Assembly: GCA_903835865.1 (NCBI GenBank)
Contig: CAILON010000459.1
Location: 1-5,720, forward strand
DNA: 5,720 nt
From: an uncultured beta proteobacterium
GTDB taxonomy: Bacteria; Pseudomonadota; Gammaproteobacteria; Burkholderiales; Burkholderiaceae
Direction: 5' to 3'
Each line of letters starts with the position of its first letter. Position 1 is the first letter of the stretch. Position numbers and translations under genes: made by a program. Positions 1-5,588 of this stretch are shown piece by piece. The notes beneath the pieces are model-generated. The model saw only the letters and a list, made by a program, of their open reading frames with translations. It was not told where the DNA came from and made no database searches.

Positions 1-1312
1 GCACTACAAATACCGCCTTAGGTGGCGCCTTAAATCCCTTAAGCCAATCTAGCAATCCTGCCTGATCAGCATGCGCCGATAAACCGCCTATCGTGTGTAT
101 AGAGGCTCTCACCGCGACCTCCTCCCCAAATAAGCGCACCTTTTTTGCCTTATCCACCAAACGTCTACCCAAGCTGCCATAAGCTTGAAAGCCTGTAATG
201 ACGATCGCACTTTGGGCACGCGGTAAATTATTAAATAAATGATGAACGATCCGGCCGGCATCGCACATGCCACTAGCAGAAATAATAATGGCACCACCTT
301 TGATTCTATTTAAGGCTTTAGACTCTTCTACATCTGCAATAAAACGGAGCTCCACCGCTTCGGGGTGCTCCTTAAACCATTTAAAAGTCTTTTGTGATTG
401 CGCATCTAACTGTGAAAAGTAATGCTGCGTTAAATGGGTAGCTGCTGTAGCCATTGGTGAATCTAGCCACACATTCAGATGCGGAAGTAAATTTTTCCTA
501 ACTAAGTCGATCAATAGAAATAAAATTTCTTGGGTACGCCCAACTGCAAATGCAGGAATAATAACGTTGCCATGTCCTTGAAGGGTTGATGAAACTACTT
601 CAATAAATTCCTTCTCAGTTTCCTGCAAATTTCGATGGAGTCGGTCGCCATAAGTTGATTCCACTACAAGCACATCGGCACCTAAAATAAGCTCTGGATC
701 GGGCATTAGTACCTTACCTTTCATGCCGATATCCCCAGAAAACACACAGCGTTTTTTCCGCTCCCCATCTTCTTGGATTTCCAAGACCGCAATGGCTGAA
801 CCCAGAATGTGTCCGGCATTACGAAACTCCAAGCTAATACCAGGCAAAGGACTAATGACTTGGCCATAATCCAGGACTTCAAACTGCGCTAAGGCAAGAT
901 CTACTTCTTCGCGAGAATATAGTGCCACTGGCATATCGCCACGCCACTTCCCAGCCTTTTGCTTTCTTTCCGCTCTTTCCACGTCTGAGCGCTGCAGATA
1001 TGCACTATCAGGCAATAATATTTTTAGTAGTTCGAAAGTAGCACTAGTGCAATAAATGGGGCCATTAAATCCTTGCGCACATAAGCGTGGCAATAGGCCG
1101 CTATGATCAATATGCGCATGAGTAAGCACTACAAAATCCAATTCTTTGGCCGAGAAAGGTAACGGCTCTAGATTTTTATTTGTCGCTTCACGACCGCCCT
1201 GAAACATCCCAAAGTCAACCATGAAGCGATGTGATCTTCCTGCAAGTAAAGCCTCTACCGAATGACGTGAGCCCGTCACCTCCCCTGCAGCGCCAAGAAA
1301 TTGGATCCTCAT
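1..1312 (-). CDS. beta-CASP metallo-beta-lactamase-fold RNA-processing exonuclease/hydrolase (C-terminus cut by window edge)
   Basis: Translating the minus strand from the ATG at 1312-1310 gives 437 uninterrupted residues running off the left edge. The N-terminus MRIQFLGAAGEVTGS is typical of the bacterial CPSF73-like (YSH1/RNA-specificity) branch of metallo-beta-lactamases. The zinc motif THAHIDHSG supplies H65, H67, D69 and H70; further ligands are H168 in GHILGS, D194 in FSGDIGM and H414 in GGLSAHADQ. The beta-CASP insert starts at ESTYGD (218-223, motif A) and includes IPAFAVGRTQE (252-262) and SASGMCDAGR (345-354). The family consists of cytoplasmic zinc-dependent RNA endo/5'-exonucleases; the actual substrate here is unknown. 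The end, at ...KAVFVV, is just where members usually continue with HG(E/D), so roughly 15-30 residues are missing. It is divergent from nnrD across a short gap. It is not RNase J proper, which is longer and has an extra C-terminal domain. Confidence 0.95.
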   Translation of the reverse strand, partial: MRIQFLGAAGEVTGSRHSVEALLAGRSHRFMVDFGMFQGGREATNKNLEPLPFSAKELDFVVLTHAHIDHSGLLPRLCAQGFNGPIYCTSATFELLKILLPDSAYLQRSDVERAERKQKAGKWRGDMPVALYSREEVDLALAQFEVLDYGQVISPLPGISLEFRNAGHILGSAIAVLEIQEDGERKKRCVFSGDIGMKGKVLMPDPELILGADVLVVESTYGDRLHRNLQETEKEFIEVVSSTLQGHGNVIIPAFAVGRTQEILFLLIDLVRKNLLPHLNVWLDSPMATAATHLTQHYFSQLDAQSQKTFKWFKEHPEAVELRFIADVEESKALNRIKGGAIIISASGMCDAGRIVHHLFNNLPRAQSAIVITGFQAYGSLGRRLVDKAKKVRLFGEEVAVRASIHTIGGLSAHADQAGLLDWLKGFKAPPKAVFVV

Positions 1313-1328
1313 GCGATTAGCATACTCC
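1309..1328 (-). promoter_or_regulatory. ribosome binding site and overlapping five-codon mini-ORF ahead of the beta-CASP gene
   Basis: The only good Shine-Dalgarno match upstream of the family-typical ATG (1312) is GGAG at 1328-1325, which leaves an unusually long 12-base spacer. Inside that spacer an ATG at 1323 opens a tiny frame (ATG CTA ATC GCA TGA) whose stop overlaps the gene's start as ATGA. GGAG sits only one base from this upstream ATG, too near for normal initiation, so the mini-ORF is probably incidental, but stop-start coupling is possible. The gene's own start is supported by the conserved N-terminus, not by this site. Confidence 0.4.
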
Positions 1329-1375
1329 GCCTTACAATGAGATAAAACCTAAATTACTTGTACAAACCCAAAAAG

Positions 1376-2260
1376 ATGCCCCAAATTCCGAACAAACTCA
1401 ATGCGCTTTCTCTAGTAATTCGCCTAAAGCGCGGTTCAGCGGAACATAAGGGAGACGCCGGGAAGGTTGTGTTGATTGGTGGCGCACCTGGAATGGCGGG
1501 CGCACTCTTGTTAGCAGGTAATGCCTGTATGCATTTGGGTGCAGGCTGGACCATTTTAGAAATGCTAGACCCCAGCTCCGCACACGCTTGCGCCGATCAC
1601 CCAGAACTGATGATTCGGCTTGCAAACCCTGAAGCAATCAATGGGCTACACAACATTAAGCCCGATGTCATTGCAATTGGGCCTGGCCTTGGAAATTCAA
1701 TACTAGCAATACGTAGTCTCGAGAAAGTTTTCGACATTCCTAGTATTCCGTTAGTCATCGATGCAGATGCTCTGAACCTCATAGCCTCTTCAGAAGATTT
1801 ACTCAAGTCCCTACAAAATCGCAATCAACGATTTCCAGGTCTAACTGTTCTAACCCCCCACCCTGGTGAAGCAGCAGGATTATTAAAAATTAGTGGGGCA
1901 GACATTCAGTCAAATAGACTGGGTTGTATTGTGAAATTAGTGGAGCTGACTCACTCGATTGTGGTCTTAAAAGGTCAACATACCTTAATTGCCTCCCCCG
2001 AACACCCCGCGGTTCAATGCGAAGAAGGAAATTCGGGTATGGGAACAGGTGGCATGGGCGATGTTCTCACAGGTAGCATTGCTGCAATTGCTGCACAAGG
2101 GATTCGCCATCAACTCAACCTTTGGGAATCTACTGGAATCGCCGTTCAACTCCACGCTCTTGCAGCTGATAGTTTAGTAAGTAAAGGAGTTGGCCCTATT
2201 GGTCTTACTCCATCAGAGATCATTCTGGAGATGAGAAGCTTACTCAATAAGCGGCTATAA
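1376..2260 (+). CDS. nnrD: ADP-dependent (S)-NAD(P)H-hydrate dehydratase
   Basis: This 294-residue protein (counting from ATG 1376) belongs to the ribokinase-like NnrD/CarK family, which uses ADP to dehydrate the damaged cofactor S-NADHX or S-NADPHX back to NADH or NADPH in the cytoplasm. Visible motifs are HKGDAGKV (24-31), GPGLG (102-106), IDADALN (128-134), TPHPGE (160-165), VLKG (197-200) and the signature GNSGMGTGGMGDVLTG (218-233), whose Asp229 is the expected catalytic base. Length fits the single-domain family (about 280-290). There is no N-terminal NnrE epimerase domain as in E. coli YjeF, so the epimerase must be encoded elsewhere. A TTG at 1358 would add MYKPKK. I prefer ATG 1376 because it puts HKGD at the usual distance from the start, but neither start has a clear ribosome site. 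It probably forms an operon with the transporter 6 bases downstream. Confidence 0.93.
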   Translation: MPQIPNKLNALSLVIRLKRGSAEHKGDAGKVVLIGGAPGMAGALLLAGNACMHLGAGWTILEMLDPSSAHACADHPELMIRLANPEAINGLHNIKPDVIAIGPGLGNSILAIRSLEKVFDIPSIPLVIDADALNLIASSEDLLKSLQNRNQRFPGLTVLTPHPGEAAGLLKISGADIQSNRLGCIVKLVELTHSIVVLKGQHTLIASPEHPAVQCEEGNSGMGTGGMGDVLTGSIAAIAAQGIRHQLNLWESTGIAVQLHALAADSLVSKGVGPIGLTPSEIILEMRSLLNKRL

Positions 2261-2266
2261 ATCTTT

Positions 2267-3244
2267 ATGCATTCAGCAAGCGCAGCACATCACCAGCGAC
2301 GTTACCTATACGGCATTCTCATGGCCGCAATTGGCTCAATGCTATTTTCCGGAAAAGCAGTTCTGGTTAAGCTCGCGTTTATCGATGGAGCTAATGCTGA
2401 AACTCTACTTGCTCTGCGGATGTTAATGGCCTTTCCGATGTTTTGCTCCATCTATTGGTGGCACTCACGAAAAAGGTCAATGAGTCCACTTACTTGGCTT
2501 GATCGAGGCAAGTTAATTGGCCTAGGATTCCTTGGCTACTTTCTCTCGAGTTATATCGACTTCCTTGGACTCCAGTACATCTCCGCTGGTCTAGAGAGAA
2601 TTGTTTTGTATCTCACGCCGTCGATTGTTTTGCTTATCTCTTACTTTGTTTTGCGAAAACCCATTTCACGCTTGCAATGGTATGCCTTAGTCATTGGCTA
2701 TCTCGGCGTGATCATAGTCTTTATTCAAGATGCTAGCTCTACCGGAATCCTCGCCTGGCTAGGAATGATTCTTGTGTTCTCTAGCGCGTGCCTTTATGCG
2801 ATCTATATGATTGGCGCTGGAGAAATGGTCAAGCGCATTGGCAGCGTTCGCTTGGTGTTTTATGCGAGCTCGGCATCGACTGCATTTAGCCTTGCACAAT
2901 CACTTATCTACAACCCTACGGCAATATTTCAACAGCTTCCCCAGATTTATTGGCTAAGCCTGCTAAATGCAAGTTTGTGTACTGTGATTCCCATGCTGAT
3001 GATTATGGTGTCAATCAATCGAATTGGATCGCCCCTAGTAGCGCAAGCAGGCATATTAGGCCCAGTCTCGACCATTTTTATGGGATATATATTTTTATCG
3101 GAACCCATCACCTGGATTCAGATTAGCGGAATGTCGCTGGTAATCGCCGCAATGTGGTTATTAGTCCGCAATAATCCACCAAGCAAAAAGTCATCAGACA
3201 AAAATAAATCTGATGACTTTGATGGAGCCGAGCCCCTCAACTAA
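2267..3244 (+). CDS. EamA/DMT-family membrane transporter
   Basis: This 325-residue integral inner-membrane protein has about ten predicted helices, roughly at 14-36, 46-65, 81-102, 110-129, 137-153, 161-182, 195-213, 226-249, 257-277 and 283-300. They form the two repeated EamA halves of the drug/metabolite transporter superfamily. Family-like stretches include LFSGKAVLVKLAF near residue 26, LRKPISRLQWYALVIGYLGV near 129 and FLSEPITWIQISGMSLVIAA near 276. Members export or import amino acids, nucleobases or other small metabolites; the substrate cannot be read from the sequence. The start lies 6 bases after the nnrD stop without an obvious Shine-Dalgarno sequence, suggesting translational coupling; M19 is a less likely alternative. 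The polar tail after helix 10 (KKSSDKNKSDDFDGAEPLN) is odd because its DNA doubles as the terminator hairpin of the opposite gene. Confidence 0.92.
   Translation: MHSASAAHHQRRYLYGILMAAIGSMLFSGKAVLVKLAFIDGANAETLLALRMLMAFPMFCSIYWWHSRKRSMSPLTWLDRGKLIGLGFLGYFLSSYIDFLGLQYISAGLERIVLYLTPSIVLLISYFVLRKPISRLQWYALVIGYLGVIIVFIQDASSTGILAWLGMILVFSSACLYAIYMIGAGEMVKRIGSVRLVFYASSASTAFSLAQSLIYNPTAIFQQLPQIYWLSLLNASLCTVIPMLMIMVSINRIGSPLVAQAGILGPVSTIFMGYIFLSEPITWIQISGMSLVIAAMWLLVRNNPPSKKSSDKNKSDDFDGAEPLN
3185..3220 (-). terminator. rho-independent terminator of the lysine-rich protein gene, inside the transporter coding sequence
   Basis: A perfect 12-base inverted repeat (AAAGTCATCAGA at 3187-3198, TCTGATGACTTT at 3209-3220) encloses a 10-base A/T-rich loop. 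Read on the minus strand the stem runs into a T5 stretch and then GCTT, the layout of an intrinsic terminator. It lies about 46 bases past the stop of the minus-strand gene at 3267. On the plus strand only three T follow before GATGG, so it should act mainly on minus-strand transcripts. Confidence 0.8.
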
Positions 3245-3257
3245 CGAGGGGGTTTGC
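3233..3257 (+). terminator. probable terminator of the nnrD-transporter unit
   Basis: CCCCTC (3233-3238) pairs with GAGGGG (3246-3251) across a 7-base loop that contains the transporter's stop codon. The stem is followed by GTTTGCTTAATT, a poor T-tract. The strong G/C stem and its place at the end of the operon favour a terminator, perhaps a leaky one. Confidence 0.55.
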
Positions 3258-3266
3258 TTAATTAAG

Positions 3267-3548
3267 TTACTGAGCGGCTGGCTGAGTGGCTGGTGTTGCA
3301 GCTGGCTGTACAGCAGATTTAGCCTTTTTCTTAGACTTTTTCTTTGCTTTTTTATCGGCTTTTTTATCTTTCTTTGATTTCTTAGTCTTTTTATCAACAG
3401 ACTGTTCGGCAGGCACTGGAGCGGCGGCAGGCGCAGCAATTGGCGCAGGCGCTGGAGCAGGATCTGCAGCCATCACTGACAATGGAGATAAGCCAATGGC
3501 AGCAGAGATCAAAGTGACAAGACTTAAGCGTGTAAAACGAGAAATCAT
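3267..3548 (-). CDS. small exported lysine/alanine/proline-rich protein of unknown function
   Basis: From the ATG at 3548 this encodes 93 residues. Residues 1-27 form a clear Sec signal peptide: MISRFTR, a hydrophobic core, then SVMA with likely cleavage after A27 or A28. The mature part has three low-complexity blocks: an Ala/Pro segment (29-47), a strongly basic segment (53-77) built of KKx steps with 17 lysines in about 28 residues, and an Ala/Pro/Thr/Gln tail (79-93). It should be disordered and periplasmic or secreted. Composition and layout recall the acid-shock protein Asr of enterobacteria, but that is a resemblance of type, not a recognised homology; binding of nucleic acid, envelope polymers or anions is conceivable. 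ATG 3560 would give four more residues (MENL) but lacks a ribosome site. The gene is monocistronic, divergent from the beta-barrel gene, with its own terminator at 3185-3220. Confidence 0.82.
   Translation of the reverse strand: MISRFTRLSLVTLISAAIGLSPLSVMAADPAPAPAPIAAPAAAPVPAEQSVDKKTKKSKKDKKADKKAKKKSKKKAKSAVQPAATPATQPAAQ
3346..3369. repeat. two tandem 12-base units in the lysine-rich coding region
   Basis: GCTTTTTTATCG (3346-3357) is followed directly by GCTTTTTTATCT (3358-3369), differing only in the last base. On the coding (minus) strand this gives two DKKA units. With the surrounding A-rich KKx codons it suggests the basic segment grew by slippage or small duplications. Confidence 0.7.
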
Positions 3549-3629
3549 AAGATTCTCCATGAATGTTTGTGGATAATTTAATAATACTCAAAAAATTGAC
3601 TTAAATGCTTCATTTTTAGAAGGCTGCCT
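3549..3629. other. AT-rich divergent intergenic region
   Basis: These 81 bases separate the start of the minus-strand lysine-rich gene from the plus-strand beta-barrel gene, so promoters for both should lie here. The middle (3572-3599) is almost pure A/T, with TATTAT readable on the minus strand at 3586-3581 as a possible -10 and TTGACT on the plus strand at 3596-3601 as a possible -35. I could not pair either with a well-spaced partner, so I do not call specific promoters. Confidence 0.4.
3555..3558 (-). promoter_or_regulatory. ribosome binding site that fixes the lysine-rich protein's start at 3548
   Basis: GGAG on the minus strand (3558-3555) lies 6 bases before ATG 3548, ideal spacing. 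The upstream in-frame ATG at 3560 overlaps this motif and has only ACAAACATTC ahead of it. Starting at 3548 also gives a compact signal peptide (MISRFTRLS then the hydrophobic core). Confidence 0.75.
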
Positions 3630-4262
3630 ATGAACGATTTTCCAAGTGACATCTTTACCGAGCCGCAAGGCTACTCCGTTGACACCCTTAGTATGTTGGG
3701 GCCCTTGACTGGTATGGCCGGAATTTGGGAAGGTGTGCGTGGCCTAGATGTCAAACCCAAAGCAGATGGTCCAAAAAAACAAGCTTATGTAGAGCGCCTT
3801 GAACTACAACCTATTGACCCTCAGACCAATGGGCCGCAATTGTTTTATGGTTTGCGCTACCACACGCACATCACAAAACCAGATCAAGTCAAAACGTATC
3901 ACGATCAAGTAGGTTACTGGTTATGGGAACCTGCAACAGGCAATGTCATTCACACACTTACTATTCCACGCGGAATGACGACGATGGCTAATGGAAACGC
4001 AAAGGCTGATGATAGGCAATTTGAACTGTATGCAAAGGAAGGAGATCCCAATGCAGGTATTTCCTCTAACCCATTTTTAGAATACGCATTTAGAACAGTT
4101 GAATATCGTATACAGGTTAGCATTCATGACAATGGAACCTGGTCATACGAGCAAGATACTGTGATGAAGATTAAAGATCAAGATGCCTTGTTTCATCACG
4201 TAGACAACAATACGCTTTACAAAATTGGAGAGCCGACTCCCAACCCGCTGGCGCAGAAATAA
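3630..4262 (+). CDS. nitrobindin/FABP-like heme-binding beta-barrel domain protein
   Basis: This 210-residue cytoplasmic protein has no signal peptide. It has the order of elements of the nitrobindin/THAP4-C (DUF1794) beta-barrel family: an N-terminal helix and LTGMAGIWEG (26-35, matching the family GxWxG), a strand with YVERLELQP, LFYGLRYHTH (71-80), HDQVGYWLWEP (91-101, matching the family HxExGYW-like strand), then VIHTLTIPRG, and near the end FHHVDNNTLYKI (188-199), which matches the segment carrying the proximal heme histidine. H189 or H190 is therefore the candidate heme ligand. Family members bind ferric heme and can react with NO or peroxynitrite; here this is inferred. It is longer than typical single-domain nitrobindins (about 160-165), with an extra polar segment around 41-70. 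ATG 3630 has AGAAGG 6 bases upstream. It appears monocistronic with a strong terminator after its stop. Confidence 0.8.
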   Translation: MNDFPSDIFTEPQGYSVDTLSMLGPLTGMAGIWEGVRGLDVKPKADGPKKQAYVERLELQPIDPQTNGPQLFYGLRYHTHITKPDQVKTYHDQVGYWLWEPATGNVIHTLTIPRGMTTMANGNAKADDRQFELYAKEGDPNAGISSNPFLEYAFRTVEYRIQVSIHDNGTWSYEQDTVMKIKDQDALFHHVDNNTLYKIGEPTPNPLAQK

Positions 4263-4288
4263 AAAAGGCCATCAATTGATGGCCTTTT
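4263..4288. terminator. bidirectional rho-independent terminator between convergent genes
   Basis: A perfect 26-base palindrome centred between 4275 and 4276: AAAAGGCCATCAA followed by its exact reverse complement, giving an 11-base-pair stem with AATT at the loop. It directly follows the TAA at 4260-4262. The plus strand ends in TTTT, and on the minus strand the stem is followed by a T6 run (complement of 4266-4261), so it can stop transcripts of both the beta-barrel gene and the aminotransferase gene, whose stop is about 20 bases away. Confidence 0.9.
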
Positions 4289-4308
4289 AAATCAGCAGTT
4301 ACTTGGAA

Positions 4309-5457
4309 TTAAGCTGGCTGTGCTTCTGCTTCAGTAATTTTCTCTAAAGCATTAGCGAGACTCTCAACCGTACGATCCACATGGGCCAGTTTTTCTAAGC
4401 CAAACAAGCCGATACGGAATGTTCGGAAATCCGGCCTTTCATCGCACTGCAAAGGAACGCCAGCTGCAGTTTGCAGGCCTAAGGCAATAAATTTCTTACC
4501 AGACTGAATATCTGGATCCTTGGTGTAACTCACTACTACGCCTGGGGCCTGGAAGCCTTGTGCGGAAACAGAGTCATAACCTTTTGAGACTAGTAATTGA
4601 CGCACCTTGTTACCAAGCTCAATTTGCTTTGCTTTTAATGCAGCAAAACCAAGTGCCTGCGTTTCTTTCATAACATTACGCAAAATCTTTAAAGCATCAG
4701 TAGGCATGGTGGTGTGATACACATGTCCGCCCTTTTCATAGGCTTCCATAATTTGGAGCCATTTTTTTAGGTCCATCGAGAAGCTACTACTTTGAGTGCC
4801 ATCAATCACTTCACGAGCTCTCTCACCAAGCGCAATCAATGCACAGCATGGTGAGCTACTCCAACCTTTTTGTGGCGCAGTAATTAAAACATCAACGTTG
4901 CATGCTTTCATATCAACCCAGATCGCACCAGAAGCGATGCAATCGAGAACAAACAAACCATTCACTGAACGCACGGCTTCACCCACTGCCTTGAGGTAAT
5001 CGTCCGGCAAAATAATTCCGGCAGAAGTTTCAACGTGAGGAGCGAAAACTACCGCGGGCTTTTCTTTTTTAATGAAGGCAACGACTTCCTCAATCGGAGC
5101 AGGTGCAAAAACACCTTGAGTAGAGTCTTCTAATTGCTTGCCCTTCAAAACAGTAACGTCATTCGTAATATTGGCCAAATCAAAAATTTGCGTCCAGCGA
5201 TAACTAAACCAACCATTACGCAAGATCAAACATTTCTGCTGATTTGCAAATTGGCGTGCAACTGCTTCCATGCCAAAAGTACCGCTACCAGGAACGATGA
5301 CTGCTGAGCTAGCGTTGTAGGCATCTTTCAGGATGCTTGAAATATCAACCATCACGCGCTTGAACTCTTCAGACATGTGATTTAGGGAGCGGTCGGTATA
5401 AACAACCGAGAACTCCAATAATCCATCTGGATCAACATTTGGTAGTAAGCCTGGCAT
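4309..5457 (-). CDS. PLP-dependent class V aminotransferase, alanine/serine-glyoxylate aminotransferase type
   Basis: This 382-residue cytoplasmic fold-type I PLP enzyme belongs to the class V family that includes alanine-glyoxylate, serine-glyoxylate and purine-pathway (PucG) aminotransferases. Visible elements are PGSGTFGMEA (56-65, cofactor phosphate loop), NGWFSYRW (81-88), HVETSAGI (141-148), LDCIASGA (171-178, with Asp172 expected to contact the pyridine nitrogen), TAPQKGWSSSP (193-203, with Lys197 as Schiff-base lysine), YHTTMP (247-252) and TFRIGLFG (346-353, with Arg348 as likely substrate-carboxylate ligand). The N-terminus (LLPNVDPDGLLEFSVVYTDRSLNHMS) differs from the usual PGPT...HRS opening, yet the spacing is intact. 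ATG 5457 has AGGA 7 bases upstream. Glyoxylate as amino acceptor is plausible but not proven. It follows tcuB on the same strand after 131 bases. Confidence 0.92.
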   Translation of the reverse strand: MPGLLPNVDPDGLLEFSVVYTDRSLNHMSEEFKRVMVDISSILKDAYNASSAVIVPGSGTFGMEAVARQFANQQKCLILRNGWFSYRWTQIFDLANITNDVTVLKGKQLEDSTQGVFAPAPIEEVVAFIKKEKPAVVFAPHVETSAGIILPDDYLKAVGEAVRSVNGLFVLDCIASGAIWVDMKACNVDVLITAPQKGWSSSPCCALIALGERAREVIDGTQSSSFSMDLKKWLQIMEAYEKGGHVYHTTMPTDALKILRNVMKETQALGFAALKAKQIELGNKVRQLLVSKGYDSVSAQGFQAPGVVVSYTKDPDIQSGKKFIALGLQTAAGVPLQCDERPDFRTFRIGLFGLEKLAHVDRTVESLANALEKITEAEAQPA

Positions 5458-5588
5458 AGTAATTTCCTAAGAATTTCAGAGGTAAGCTCTAAATGATACT
5501 GATTTAAGGGTATTTATGGGGATCGGGATTAAAAAGCATCCTCCACCCCTATTGAGAGCCTCTAATTTCAGGTTTTAAATAAAACCCT
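5458..5588 (-). other. intergenic region between tcuB and the aminotransferase gene
   Basis: These 131 bases hold the aminotransferase ribosome site (AGGA, 5468-5465), an A/T-rich stretch with a TATCAT that could be a -10 but lacks a clear -35, and two weak hairpins. One pairs GGGG (5518-5521) with CCCC (5546-5549) and GGAT (5526-5529) with ATCC (5538-5541) around a 3x3 internal loop. The other pairs GGTTTT (5571-5576) with AAAACC (5581-5586) just past the tcuB stop. Neither has a T-tract on the minus strand, so tcuB may read through into the aminotransferase gene. I found no open reading frame here. Confidence 0.4.

Noticed and set aside
109..297. 62-residue minus-strand frame starting MVPLLFLLVAC
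   Set aside because: It lies in another frame of the same strand within the beta-CASP gene, whose own frame carries all zinc and beta-CASP motifs; the hydrophobic start is a by-product of GGTGCCATTATTATTTCT codons.
1354..1824. Minus-strand frames opposite the start of nnrD (66, 79 and 75 residues)
   Set aside because: They are antisense to conserved NnrD motifs, have no recognisable domains and show no convincing ribosome sites.
1989..2177. Plus-strand 62-residue frame within nnrD
   Set aside because: Out-of-frame shadow across the GNSGMGTGGMGDVLTG signature of NnrD.
3346..3369. Tandem repeats considered as a CRISPR or other regulatory array
   Set aside because: Only two short 12-base units without spacers, in coding frame; explained by repeated DKKA codons.
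3194..3591. Alternative frames over the lysine-rich gene (81 and 65 residues minus, 96 residues plus with a Phe-rich start)
   Set aside because: They are shadows of the A/T-rich KKx codons; only the frame starting at 3548 has a ribosome site and a signal peptide. The Phe-rich plus frame is simply antisense of the lysine codons.
3596..3601. TTGACT as a -35 element for the beta-barrel gene
   Set aside because: No acceptable -10 lies 16-18 bases downstream; the only candidate (TTTAGA, 3615-3620) is 13 bases away and runs into the ribosome site.
4796..4999. 67-residue plus-strand frame opposite the aminotransferase
   Set aside because: Antisense to the PLP-lysine region of a well-conserved enzyme; no domain or ribosome site.
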